The position numbers were made by a program, and so were the translations under genes. From assembly GCA_030156535.1 (NCBI GenBank), contig JASGMJ010000013.1, positions 1-64,000 of the forward strand: 64,000 nt of DNA, read 5' to 3'. Positions 15,994 through 24,796 of this stretch are shown in pieces. Below the pieces are notes generated by a model. It saw only the letters and a program-made list of their open reading frames with translations, was not told the DNA's origin and did not search any database. Each line of letters opens with the position of its first letter. The stretch's first letter is position 1. Source of the DNA: Candidatus Sumerlaeota bacterium (lineage in GTDB: Bacteria; Sumerlaeota; Sumerlaeia; SLMS01; JAHLLQ01).

Positions 15994-16944
15994 ATGTTCA
16001 CGATTCGTCCTTATGAGGATGCCGACTTCGATCAGGTGGTTGGCGTCTGGGAGCGTTCGCTGCCGCTCGACGCCGTGACTTCCGGCGACTTCGTGCGCCG
16101 CGTGTTGCTCGACGAGAACCTCGAGCCCGGCGGCCTGCTCGTCGCCGTTTCCAACACCGATCGGCGCGTCGCGGGCTTTGCGCTTTGCCTGGTGCTGCGG
16201 CATCCAATCGAGAACGTCGGCCTGCTGGAGCATCGTGGTTTCATCACGGCGTTCGGCGTCGATCCCGCCTTTCAGGGCAAGGGCGCGGGACGCGGTCTTC
16301 TGGAGGCGGCCGAGGCGTTCTTCCGTGCGCGCAACCGCCGCGAGATTGCCATCGCCCCCTATGCGCCCGGCTACTTCGTTCCCGGCGTCGACAAGGCCGC
16401 GTATGCGTCCGGTCTCGCGTGGCTGCAAGCCCACGGCTTCGAGGAGTTCTCCGAAGGCATCGCGATGGACGCGATGATCGGCACGTTCGATCTCGACGAA
16501 CGGCTCCGCGCGAAAGAGGCGCACCTGGCCACCGAAGGGATCACGATCGAGCCGCTCGACTTTGCGCGCCTTGCCGCGTTCATGAAGTTCATGGCCGACA
16601 CGATGCCCGGCGACTGGGTGGAGGATGCGCGCCGGTTGCTGGGGCGCATGGCGAGTGGCGAGGCGCCCCCCACCTCCATCTTTATTGCCACCGACAAGGG
16701 GAGCATCGTGGGGTACTGCAAGTTCGACGGCGAGCACTTCGGGCCGTTCGGCGTGGCGGATTCTCATCAGGGGCGCGGGCTGGGCACGGTGCTGCTGGCG
16801 CGCACATTGCGCCAGATGCGCCTGGAAGGGCACCATTCCGCGTTCGTGCTGTGGACGGGCGAGCGCGCCGCGAAGGGCGTGTACGGCCGTCTGGGCTTCA
16901 CGATCTCACGCCGCTTCGCCATCCTGCGCAAGAAGCTGGACTGA
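15994..16944 (+). CDS. tandem-domain GNAT N-acetyltransferase
   Basis: 316 residues with two GNAT domains. The first (about 1-150) carries the acetyl-CoA pyrophosphate loop in VDPAFQGKGAGRGLLEAAE (about 89-107); the second (about 185-316) carries ADSHQGRGLGTVLLARTL (about 253-270) and ends in YGRLGFTISRRFAILRKKL. The two-domain layout is like mycothiol synthase and some antibiotic acetyltransferases, but the substrate is unknown. Its stop codon overlaps the ATG of the following sugar-binding lipoprotein by one base (TGATG), so the two are translationally coupled. The pair may act on an imported or modified sugar or amine, but this is inference. Confidence 0.8.
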   Translation: MFTIRPYEDADFDQVVGVWERSLPLDAVTSGDFVRRVLLDENLEPGGLLVAVSNTDRRVAGFALCLVLRHPIENVGLLEHRGFITAFGVDPAFQGKGAGRGLLEAAEAFFRARNRREIAIAPYAPGYFVPGVDKAAYASGLAWLQAHGFEEFSEGIAMDAMIGTFDLDERLRAKEAHLATEGITIEPLDFARLAAFMKFMADTMPGDWVEDARRLLGRMASGEAPPTSIFIATDKGSIVGYCKFDGEHFGPFGVADSHQGRGLGTVLLARTLRQMRLEGHHSAFVLWTGERAAKGVYGRLGFTISRRFAILRKKLD

Positions 16945-18326
16945 TGCACCGTTTTCTTCGTCTCGCCGTCCTGGCCGTTCTGGCCCTGTTTCCCCTCTCG
17001 TGCACCGCGCCCGGCGCGCCCGAGGGCAAGATTCTGATCGAGTTCTGGGATTACCCGCGCCTCCCCGCCGTCTCCGAATACCTGGAGGAACAGATCGCCG
17101 AGTTCGAGCACCTGAACCCCGATGTACACGTGGAGCTGACGAAGCTCAGTTGGGCCAAGGGGGGCGAGCGGCTCGACATCGCGGCCTTCGCCGGACGCCC
17201 GCCCGACATCGCCGGCTCGACACTGACACTCAAGTACGTGGAAGCGGGTCTGCTCGAACCGCTGGATTCCTATCTCGACGAGCCGATCCCCGGCATGGAC
17301 GGCAAGACGTGGCGCGAGGACATCCACCCGAGCATCCTGAACGCCGTTCAATGGCAGGGCCAGACGTGGGCCATGCCGTGGTACAAGGAAGGCTTCGTCA
17401 TCCTCCTGAACCGCGACATTCTGGAAGAACGCGGCGTCGAGCCCCCAGAGAACGGCCAGTGGACGTGGGACGAGTTCCTCGCCGCGATGCGTAAACTGAC
17501 CTTCGACCGCGACGGCGACGGCAAGATCGACGTCTATGGCATCGGCTTCTCCACAGGGAAGGAAAAGTGGGAGGCGTACTCCTTCCTCTTTGCCGAGGGG
17601 ATGCAGATTCTCGACCCCACCGGCCGCCACATGGTGATCGATTCGGAAGCGACGCGCCGCGGCATCCAGCGCCTGCTGACGATGGAGTACGACGAGCAGG
17701 TGAGTTTGCCCGGTGCCGGCGGCATTCAGGACGACACGACGTGGACGGCGTTCTCGACGCGCGACCGCAAGCTGGCCGCGACGTGCCAGGGCCTTTGGGC
17801 CATCAAGGCCGTCACCATCCAGAACCAGCGCCTTGAAGAAACGCGCGCCGCCAGGCCGGACGCCACCGATTTGCCGCCGCCGCTGCGCATCGCTGTCGCT
17901 CTCTTCCCCCAGATGCCCGGCCAACCGCAGATCATGGCCAGTTACGGCACCGGCTCCTACATGATCTTCAAGCGCCCCACCGACCCCGCGCGCACCGAGG
18001 CAGCCGTCCGGCTCGCACGCTTTCTCACGCTCGAACGCGGTCAGGAAATCAACCGCGAGGCGGGGCTGCTCCCCTGCCGCATTTCGCATCTCAACGTCCT
18101 CGCCGACGTGCCGCTGTACGAGGACATCGTCCCGCTGCTCCCCAAGGCCATCAGTCCTCCGACGCATCCCGCGTGGCAGCAGCTGGACCAGGTGATCGGC
18201 GAGCAGCTTCAGCTCGTCCTTCTGCGCGCCATCGACGTCGACACTGCCGTGACGAACATGCAGGTCCGCGGCCAGATGGTGCTCGACGATTTCTGGAAAT
18301 CCCACGATGCGGCGGCGGATCAGTGA
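16944..18326 (+). CDS. extracellular solute-binding lipoprotein (family 1, sugar ABC type)
   Basis: 460 residues. A lipoprotein signal (MHRFLRLAVLAVLALFPLSC, cysteine at residue 20) precedes a periplasmic binding protein of the maltose/multiple-sugar type. Typical landmarks are KILIEFWDYPRLPAVSEYLE, FEHLNPDVHVELTKLSW, the hinge segments PPDIAGSTLTLKYVEAGLLE and VQWQGQTWAMPWYKEGF, WTWDEFLAAMRKLT, and the C-terminal YGTGSYMIFKRPTD with RLARFLTLERGQEINRE. It would capture a sugar or similar solute for an ABC importer. No permease or ATPase gene is nearby, so the partner transporter must be elsewhere. It is coupled to the tandem GNAT gene by a one-base overlap. Confidence 0.88.
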   Translation: MHRFLRLAVLAVLALFPLSCTAPGAPEGKILIEFWDYPRLPAVSEYLEEQIAEFEHLNPDVHVELTKLSWAKGGERLDIAAFAGRPPDIAGSTLTLKYVEAGLLEPLDSYLDEPIPGMDGKTWREDIHPSILNAVQWQGQTWAMPWYKEGFVILLNRDILEERGVEPPENGQWTWDEFLAAMRKLTFDRDGDGKIDVYGIGFSTGKEKWEAYSFLFAEGMQILDPTGRHMVIDSEATRRGIQRLLTMEYDEQVSLPGAGGIQDDTTWTAFSTRDRKLAATCQGLWAIKAVTIQNQRLEETRAARPDATDLPPPLRIAVALFPQMPGQPQIMASYGTGSYMIFKRPTDPARTEAAVRLARFLTLERGQEINREAGLLPCRISHLNVLADVPLYEDIVPLLPKAISPPTHPAWQQLDQVIGEQLQLVLLRAIDVDTAVTNMQVRGQMVLDDFWKSHDAAADQ

Positions 18327-18358
18327 CGAAACGGAAGGGATGAACCACGATCGCACGA

Positions 18359-18389
18359 CCTTTCGCCCATGTAAGCGGTGAGCGAAAGG
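18359..18389. terminator. possible hairpin after the solute-binding protein gene
   Basis: CCTTTCGC (18359-18366) and GCGAAAGG (18382-18389) form a perfect 8-bp stem with a 15-base loop between two convergent genes. No T run follows, so it would be a weak or factor-dependent terminator at best. Confidence 0.35.
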
Positions 18390-18438
18390 GAGCCACGCGA
18401 TGTGGGAGTGTTCTGCCTGCGATCCCGTCTCGTTGTTC

Positions 18439-19830
18439 CTACGGCTGTGCCTTGTCGAGGCCGAAACGCTTGATCATGCGGTAGAGCGTGGCGCGGTCGA
18501 TGCCGAGCAGGTCGGAGGCTTCCTGCTTTTTCCAAGCGGTGCGTTCGAGCGCGCGCAGGACGTGCTGCTGGGTCATGGCGTCGATGAATTCGTTGAGCGG
18601 CAGATTGGCCATGCTGTCGGGCATGAGGGCACCGGAGGATGCGCGGCGGGTGTCGCCGTCGGAAGGGGGGAGCCAGAGGTCGTCGACCTCGATCACTTCG
18701 CCACGCGTCAGGATGACGGCGCGTTCGATGGTGTTTTCGAGTTCGCGAACATTGCCGCGCCATTCGGCCTGGCGAAGGGCTTCAAGTGCCTCGGGCGAGA
18801 GTTCGCGGCGGCCCAGGCCATTCTCCTGGCAGGCCTTTGAGACGAAGTGGCGGGCGAGGGCCTCGATGTCCTCGCGCCGTTCCCTCAGCGGCGGAATGTG
18901 CATGGGGACGACTTGCAGGCGGTAGAACAGGTCCTCGCGGAATCGGCCTTCGGCGACGAGGATTTTGAGGTCCTTGTTCGTGGCGGCGAGCACGCGCACG
19001 TCCACCTTGATGGGGTCGTTGCCGCCGACGCGCACGATGATGCCCTCCTGCAGGACGCGCAGGAGTTTCGTCTGGAAGTTGTTGTCGGTCTCGCCGATTT
19101 CGTCGAGGAAGATCGTACCATTGTCGGCGTCCTCGAACTTGCCGTGATGGGTGCGGGTGGCTCCGGTGAAGGAGCCCTTCTCGTGGCCGAAGAGTTCGCT
19201 TTCGAGCAGGGTTTCCGTGAGTGCGGCGCAGTTGAGCGCGACGAAGGGTTTGCCGGCGCGGGTGGAGCGCTGGTGAATGGCGCGGGCGACGAGTTCCTTG
19301 CCGACGCCGCTCTCGCCGGTGATGAGCACGGTAGCGCGCGTGGGTGCCACGCGGTCGATCAGCTCGAGGACCTGTTCCATGGCGGGGCTTTCGCCGATGA
19401 TGTTGCCGGGCTGGAAGCGCACGCCGAGTTCGGCGCGCAGGGCGCGGTTCTCCGTGAGCAGGTCGCGGTGATCGAGAGCGCGCTTGATGATCAGGCGCAA
19501 CTCGTCGTTGTCGAACGGCTTCATGATGTAGTCGTAGGCGCCGGCCTTCATCGACTCCACGGCGCTCTTCACGGTGGCGTGGGCCGTCATCATGATCACG
19601 ATGGCGTCGGCGTTGCGGCTCTTGATTTCGCGCAGGAGTTCGTCGCCGTCCATGCCGGGCATCTTCAGATCCGTGAGGACGACCTCGGCGGGGAACTCTT
19701 CGAGAGTCTGCAGGGCCTGCTGGCCGTTGTTGGCCGTGCGGACATCGTATCCCCAGCGCGAAGCGAGCAGGCTGAGGAGTTGGCAGATACGGGCTTCGTC
19801 ATCGACGATCAGCAAGCGGTAGCGGGGCAT
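18439..19830 (-). CDS. NtrC-family sigma-54-dependent response regulator
   Basis: 463 residues in the standard three-domain layout. The receiver domain (1-120) has D10/D11 and the phospho-acceptor D54 in VLTDLKMPG, with K104 in MKPF. The AAA+ domain (about 143-370) has Walker A GESGVGKE (172-179), the sigma-54 contact loop as GSFTGA (219-224; the usual form is GAFTGA), Walker B TIFLDE (239-244) and the arginine-finger region LRERREDIEALARHF. The C-terminus is a Fis-type helix-turn-helix (about 420-460, ASDLLGIDRATLYRMIKRFG). It activates sigma-54 promoters when phosphorylated. The sensor kinase gene lies 196 bp upstream in the same direction, so they form a cognate pair. Targets are unknown. 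The A-to-S change in GAFTGA is tolerated in several natural activators. Confidence 0.93.
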   Translation of the reverse strand: MPRYRLLIVDDEARICQLLSLLASRWGYDVRTANNGQQALQTLEEFPAEVVLTDLKMPGMDGDELLREIKSRNADAIVIMMTAHATVKSAVESMKAGAYDYIMKPFDNDELRLIIKRALDHRDLLTENRALRAELGVRFQPGNIIGESPAMEQVLELIDRVAPTRATVLITGESGVGKELVARAIHQRSTRAGKPFVALNCAALTETLLESELFGHEKGSFTGATRTHHGKFEDADNGTIFLDEIGETDNNFQTKLLRVLQEGIIVRVGGNDPIKVDVRVLAATNKDLKILVAEGRFREDLFYRLQVVPMHIPPLRERREDIEALARHFVSKACQENGLGRRELSPEALEALRQAEWRGNVRELENTIERAVILTRGEVIEVDDLWLPPSDGDTRRASSGALMPDSMANLPLNEFIDAMTQQHVLRALERTAWKKQEASDLLGIDRATLYRMIKRFGLDKAQP

Positions 19831-20026
19831 GGGGGGAGTCCCTGGGGAGATGGCGGGGCATCGGGTGCCGCGCGCGTCGGAGGGGAAGATTGGACCGCGA
19901 CGGGCGTGGAGAGCAACCCCCGTCCGCTCAGCGCGTTCTCAAAGGCGCGCCTCCGCGTTGTGCTCCCCGAAGACCGGGACAACGCCCATCACCGCCGATG
20001 GCGCGCCTTGAGAGCCCGGGCGCCTT

Positions 20027-21445
20027 CTATTCCGCCTTTGCGGCGGCTTCCGCCTCGTCCACGGCGGGGTTGCGTGAATCCGAGGAGGCCCATTCGCTCC
20101 CCACAGGCCGCAGGAGCAGCCGCACCGTTGTGCCGCGCTCCATTTCCGACGTGATCTGCACGGCGCCGCCCATGCCTTCCATCAGCTGGACCACGACGGG
20201 GAGCCCCAGCCCCGAGCCCGAGGTCTTGGTGGTGTAGAACGGTTCGAGAATCTGCTGGAGCATGTCCTTGTCCATGCCCGGGCCGTCGTCGCGGATGACG
20301 ATCTCCACGAGTCCCTCGCCTGCGTCCAGCGTGCTCACTTCCACGCGTCCGCCGCCGTTTTCCTGCACGGCGTCGCGCGCGTTCCAGACGACGTTGAGGA
20401 AGACCTGGTACAACTGGTCGGCGTCGGCGATGACTTGGCGGATGTCGTCGCCGAGCTTGAGTTCAAGCGTGACGTTGGACTTTTCGAGTTCCTCTTCGAG
20501 CGGGAAGCTCCAGGCGTTGAGCAGTGCGTTGAGATCGTGCTCGTCCACGCGGGGCGGCTTGGGGCGGGCAAAGTTCAGGAGTTCGGTGATAATCTGGTCG
20601 AGGCGGGCGATTTCCTGGCGGATGAGGTCGAGCGCCTCTGCCGGGGGGCTGCCTGCGGGAACGTCCTCGGCGGCAATGCCGGCGGCCGACATCATGATCG
20701 AGAGCGGATTGCGGATCTCATGCGCCAGCGTTGCCGACATGCGGCCGATGGAGGCGAGCTTCTGGGCCTGCACGAGCTTGGACTGCGCGGCTTCGAGTTC
20801 GCGCAGGTAGCGGCGGGCTTCCTCGACCTTGCGCTCCAGCACGGTGTTCAGTTCCTTCAGCCGCCGGTTCTGGCCGTCGATCACGCGCGAGGCCGCGTCG
20901 TCGCGCGCCCGGATGTACAACGCCCAGGCAATGATCGCCGACACCGCCATGTTCAGGAAGATGCGGTAGCTGAACACCATCGTGTAGTTCCAGAGGTTGA
21001 AGCTCAGCCCCCAGTCCAGCGGCCCGAGAATGCTGCCGCGCCGCCGGGCCAGGTAGTCCTCCACGGCGGTCTCGTAGGTGTACATCTCTTGCAGCGAGAT
21101 GCCGAGCTCGCGCGCGCGCTCCTTGTCGTCGATCGGCAGATGATCGGACAGGCGGATGAATTCGCGGGTGGGGTAAAGGCGTTCGAGGCGCAGGAACCCG
21201 GAATCGTAGCGGTGGAGAATCCGCACCTGGCCGATGGAGAAGAGCGCCGTCAGCAGGATGAAGAAGAAGACGTAGAGGCGCTTGCGGACGCGGCGGCGGC
21301 GGACGGGCCACTTGGTGGGCCAGTCGGCGTCCTCCAGAACGAGTTCCTCCTCATTCTCATCGGTCTCGTCCAGGGGCAGGGGCGTGCCGTCGAGGGGAAC
21401 CTCGAAATCAAAGCTGCGCGATGGACCGCGGTTTCTCCAGGGCAT
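20027..21445 (-). CDS. sensor histidine kinase, partner of the NtrC-type regulator
   Basis: 472 residues. An acidic cytoplasmic N-terminus is followed by two membrane helices (about 57-76 and 155-178) enclosing an extracytoplasmic sensor segment of about 75 residues, then a coiled coil (about 185-230), the HisKA domain with phospho-accepting H242 in LAHEIRNPLS, and a HATPase domain with NVVWNARDAVQENGG, IRDDGPGMD and TSGSGLGLPVVVQLM. This is the class of kinase that pairs with NtrC-family regulators such as AtoS/ZraS. It precedes the regulator gene in the same direction. The small sensor domain has no recognisable ligand motif. The carboxy-terminal tail is Ala/Glu-rich. Confidence 0.9.
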   Translation of the reverse strand: MPWRNRGPSRSFDFEVPLDGTPLPLDETDENEEELVLEDADWPTKWPVRRRRVRKRLYVFFFILLTALFSIGQVRILHRYDSGFLRLERLYPTREFIRLSDHLPIDDKERARELGISLQEMYTYETAVEDYLARRRGSILGPLDWGLSFNLWNYTMVFSYRIFLNMAVSAIIAWALYIRARDDAASRVIDGQNRRLKELNTVLERKVEEARRYLRELEAAQSKLVQAQKLASIGRMSATLAHEIRNPLSIMMSAAGIAAEDVPAGSPPAEALDLIRQEIARLDQIITELLNFARPKPPRVDEHDLNALLNAWSFPLEEELEKSNVTLELKLGDDIRQVIADADQLYQVFLNVVWNARDAVQENGGGRVEVSTLDAGEGLVEIVIRDDGPGMDKDMLQQILEPFYTTKTSGSGLGLPVVVQLMEGMGGAVQITSEMERGTTVRLLLRPVGSEWASSDSRNPAVDEAEAAAKAE

Positions 21446-21574
21446 GGAAGGTGTGCCGTCCGCCTCGTCGATTTCACTGGCGGAGCCTCGCCCCGGCAGG
21501 CCGGGGGCTCAAAGGGAAAAGCGCGGGAGGCCACGCGGGGGGAGGAATCCGCCCCTGCCCGCTGGCCTCCGGTG

Positions 21575-22168
21575 TCAGTCTATGAGGAAGGAATCCAACT
21601 CCACGGGCAGGGCAGTGACCGTCCCGTCGACCTTCATATGGAACTGTGTCGTAAAGGCGGGAAGCGGGGAACCGAAAGAAGCACCGGAATTGATCGACTC
21701 ACAGAAGAAGTCGTAGTCGCCGACACCCGTCGTTGCGGCATCGCCCGTGTAGTGCCAGCTGACGTTGTTGGCGTTGTCCGCCTTGAGCAGCACCCAGTAG
21801 GTGGTGTTCGCATCCACAATGAGTTGCGAGGGAGGGGTGAAGACTTTGTCGTCCGGTATTCCGATGCCCGAGAATCCAGTGACAGACCCCAGATTCTTGA
21901 TGGTTCCCGCGGGATTCGGCAGATTGGTGGCCTGTTCATAGAGGTAGGCGGTCGCCGAGGCACCGGAGTTTGCGCTCAGCTTGAGAGTGACGCTGTCGAT
22001 GATGTAGTTCGAACCTGCTGGAACGTTGAATTCCTCGCCTGCCCATAACGTCTGGGAGTAGATTCCCACCCCCGCATTTGCCCCTGAAAGGTTATCGAAA
22101 ATCACATCCGCGTGGGCAGCGGTGACAGACAGCATTGCCAGCCCTGCAAGGGTCCAAGAGCATTTCAT
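21575..22168 (-). CDS. small secreted beta-sandwich protein (choice-of-anchor R-like)
   Basis: 197 residues with a Sec signal peptide (MKCSWTLAGLAMLSVTAAHA, cleavage after about residue 20). The mature part has features of choice-of-anchor R-type secreted domains: DNLSGANAGVGIYSQTLWAG, IIDSVTLKLSANSG, TTYWVLLKADNANNVSW. It ends abruptly in LPVELDSFLID. In many secreted proteins an LPVELxSF string marks the junction to a following domain or sorting region, so this may be a shortened relative. A strong ribosome-binding site, GGAAGGAG, lies 6 bp before the ATG. Its base composition is lower in GC than its neighbours. Function unknown; probably extracellular or surface. Confidence 0.7.
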   Translation of the reverse strand: MKCSWTLAGLAMLSVTAAHADVIFDNLSGANAGVGIYSQTLWAGEEFNVPAGSNYIIDSVTLKLSANSGASATAYLYEQATNLPNPAGTIKNLGSVTGFSGIGIPDDKVFTPPSQLIVDANTTYWVLLKADNANNVSWHYTGDAATTGVGDYDFFCESINSGASFGSPLPAFTTQFHMKVDGTVTALPVELDSFLID

Positions 22169-22371
22169 TTGTTGCTCCTTCCGTCAGTTCATCCAGAATG
22201 GCAAAGTGGGTATATGATCTTTACATGGGCGTCAACGATTCTTCTGTAACAATGCAATGCCGGCAGCGGCACAAGGGGTGTGGTGAAGGGACTGCAATGG
22301 ACTATCTTGCCCCTTGCTCGGTTGCGGTCCCTCAGGATAGTCTTTGTTCCCATTGAGCAGAGGAATTCTCC

Positions 22372-23961
22372 ATGCCCGACACTCCTGAAACCCCCGGTTC
22401 CCCGGAATTTGCGATCGACCTCAAGGAGTACGAGCGCCGCGTCGTTCTGCGCAATCAGCGCCCCGCCGACTTCGAGAAAATCGTCGAGCTGCAACTCGCC
22501 TGCTTTCCGAACATGCAGCCTTGGCTGCGCGAGCAGTTCGACAGCCAGCAGGCCCTCTTTCCCGAAGGCCAGTTCTGCGTCGAGGTCGATGGCGAGCTCG
22601 CCGCATCGGCCACCAGTCTGATCATCGACTACGATCTGTATTCGGACTGGCACGACTGGAAGTCGATCGCGGACAGCGGCTACATCCGCAACCATAACCC
22701 CAAGGGCGACATGCTCTACGGCATCGAGGTCATGGTGCATCCGAAGTTTCGCGGAATGAAGCTGGCGCGGCGGCTGTACGAGGCGCGCAAGAAGCTCGCT
22801 GTCGAGCGCAACCTCAAGGGCATCGTCATCGGCGGCCGCATCCCCAACTACTACAAGCACAAGGACAAGCTGACCGCGCACGAGTACGTCGAGAACGTGG
22901 AGGACAAGACGCTCTACGATCCCGTGCTCACCACGCAGCTGGCCAACGGCTTCGAACTCAAGCAACTGCTGAACGACTACCTGCCCAGCGACGAGGACAG
23001 CGCCGGGTGGGCCACCCACATGGAGTGGATCAACGTCGATTACCGCCCGCACCAGAAACGCGAGATGCGTCCCGTCCAGTCCGTGCGTCTCTCCATCGTG
23101 CAGTACCAGATGCGGCCGATCCGCGACTTCAGTGAGTTCGAAAGCCAGTGCCGCTTCTTTGTGGACACGGCGTCGGACTACAAGTCGGACTTCGTGGTCT
23201 TTCCCGAACTGCTCACGACGCAGTTGCTCTCGTTTGTTCCGGCGCGCACGCCGGCCGAGGCCGTGCGCAAGCTCGCCGGGTACACGCACCAGTACCTCGA
23301 AATGTTCGCCAACCTGGCGATTCGCTACCACGTCAACATCATCGGTGGATCGCAGTTCGCCCTTGAGAACGAGTACCTGTATTCGATCTCGTATCTCTTC
23401 CGGCGCGACGGAACGATCGAGCGTCAGGCCAAGCTGCACATCGCACCGTCAGAGTGGAAGTGGTGGGGCGTGACGGGAGGCAACCGGCTGAATGTCTTCG
23501 ACACCGATTGTGGGAAGGCCGCGATCCTGACGGGCTACGACATCGAGTTCCCCGAGCTCACCCGCATCGCGGCAAAGAAGGGCGCCCGGCTGATCTTCTG
23601 CCCGTTCAGCGCCGACAGCCGCCCCGCCTACCTGCGCGTGCGCCACTGCGCGATCGCCCGCTGCATCGAAAATCATGTGTATGTGGCCATCGCCGGGAGC
23701 ACGGGCAACCTGCCGCTCGTGCAGAACGCCGACATTCACTACGCACAGTCAGGCATCTTTACGCCCGCGGACATTCCGTTCAGCCGCGACGCCGTGGCCG
23801 CCGAATGCACGCCGAACATCGAGACGCTCGTGATGCAGGATCTCGACATCGAACTTCTGCGCCGCCACCGCTATTCAGGTTCGACGCAGAACTGGCGCGA
23901 CCGCCGCCGCGACTTGTACGAAGTGCGCTATCGCGAAGACGGCGAGGAGAAGACTGTGTAG
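22372..23961 (+). CDS. GNAT acetyltransferase-nitrilase fusion with missing catalytic cysteine
   Basis: 529 residues. The N-terminal part (about 20-225) is a GNAT domain with [20 protein letters not shown] as the acetyl-CoA loop. The C-terminal part (about 235-520) is a carbon-nitrogen hydrolase domain. GNAT-nitrilase fusions are a known architecture, normally with a Glu-Lys-Cys triad. Here Glu279 (VVFPEL) and Lys354 (RQAKLHIAP) are present, but the position of the nucleophilic cysteine in the usual CYDxxFPE is glycine: TGYDIEFPE, with Gly388 encoded by GGC at 23533-23535. The rest of the domain, such as [12 protein letters not shown] and [20 protein letters not shown], is well kept. The hydrolase half is therefore probably inactive or repurposed, while the acetyltransferase half may work. 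It starts at 22372, divergent from the small secreted protein. Confidence 0.88.
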   Translation: MPDTPETPGSPEFAIDLKEYERRVVLRNQRPADFEKIVELQLACFPNMQPWLREQFDSQQALFPEGQFCVEVDGELAASATSLIIDYDLYSDWHDWKSIADSGYIRNHNPKGDMLYGIEVMVHPKFRGMKLARRLYEARKKLAVERNLKGIVIGGRIPNYYKHKDKLTAHEYVENVEDKTLYDPVLTTQLANGFELKQLLNDYLPSDEDSAGWATHMEWINVDYRPHQKREMRPVQSVRLSIVQYQMRPIRDFSEFESQCRFFVDTASDYKSDFVVFPELLTTQLLSFVPARTPAEAVRKLAGYTHQYLEMFANLAIRYHVNIIGGSQFALENEYLYSISYLFRRDGTIERQAKLHIAPSEWKWWGVTGGNRLNVFDTDCGKAAILTGYDIEFPELTRIAAKKGARLIFCPFSADSRPAYLRVRHCAIARCIENHVYVAIAGSTGNLPLVQNADIHYAQSGIFTPADIPFSRDAVAAECTPNIETLVMQDLDIELLRRHRYSGSTQNWRDRRRDLYEVRYREDGEEKTV

Positions 23962-24015
23962 TGCGGGGGGCGATCTTCGGATTGCCCGATGATCGTGACG
24001 GCAGAGGGGCGCGTC

Positions 24016-24633
24016 CTACTCCCCGGAGCCGGACTCGCTCGCGTGTTCCTTGCCGTCGGTCTGCGCGAGCAGGCGCCCGATGTCGGCGTAGAGTTGTTCC
24101 TTGCTGATTTCGCCGAGATGCTCGCCCAGCTTGTTCCCCTGCGCGTCGTAATAGAACGTCGCGGGCAGGCCGCCACTCCATTTCTCAGAGAAGTAAGGAA
24201 CCGTCACCGTCGTGTCGACGGAGAGCTGGAACTGGGGGAACGTGATGCCGAGCCGTTCGACGGTGTCATTCGTGTACTCAGGCCATTCCTCCTCGTAGAC
24301 ATGGTAGTCCATTCCCATGCCGACGATTTGGACACCGTTGGCGGCAAATTCTTCCTGGGCGTCCTGGAAGTAGGGAAGCTCGGCGACACACGGCGCACAC
24401 CAGGTTGCCCAGTGGTTGACGACGAGAACGCGCTGGCCGTGGGTGGCGAGGATCTTCTCGATCTCCGCTTGTTTGATGATCGGGATCTCGCCTTGTGCGG
24501 GGAGCGGATAGTGGGCGGTGGGCGAGGCTGTTGAAGCCGGAGTGCTTTCCGGCTGGGCCGCCGCAGCGGCGAGCACCCCGGCGCCCAGTACGGCAACGGC
24601 TCCTGCGGCAATCAGTGGGCGAATTGATGACAT
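24016..24633 (-). CDS. TlpA-like periplasmic thioredoxin
   Basis: 205 residues. The N-terminus (RPLIAAGAVAVLGAGVLAAAAAQ) is a signal peptide or membrane anchor. The thioredoxin fold has the redox motif WCAPC (Cys79, Cys82) inside VVNHWATWCAPCVAELPYF and the cis-proline region GGLPATFYYDAQG. TlpA/ResA-type proteins reduce disulfides in the periplasm, for example during cytochrome c maturation. The start at 24633 gives a proper signal peptide; the longer frame to 24888 overlaps the next gene and looks non-coding. A second redox protein gene lies 163 bp upstream in the same direction, so the two may work together. Confidence 0.85.
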   Translation of the reverse strand: MSSIRPLIAAGAVAVLGAGVLAAAAAQPESTPASTASPTAHYPLPAQGEIPIIKQAEIEKILATHGQRVLVVNHWATWCAPCVAELPYFQDAQEEFAANGVQIVGMGMDYHVYEEEWPEYTNDTVERLGITFPQFQLSVDTTVTVPYFSEKWSGGLPATFYYDAQGNKLGEHLGEISKEQLYADIGRLLAQTDGKEHASESGSGE

Positions 24634-24796
24634 GGTGGGACTCCTCGGCTTCGCGTAGGTTGGTGGCGGCCTTTTCCCTGCCTGGCAGGAGCCAGGCCCG
24701 GCCGCGTGAAAAAGATTCTGCCCGCGCCGAGGGGGGGAACGGCACGGGCAGAGGGGGAGGAGGGGTCTTGCACATCCCAGAAAAGTCGGGATTGGA

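Noticed and set aside
22190-22260. Possible promoter (TTGACG with TATACC, minus strand) for the small secreted protein
   Set aside because: Spacing is 15 bp and the -10 match is weak, so I did not list it as a feature.
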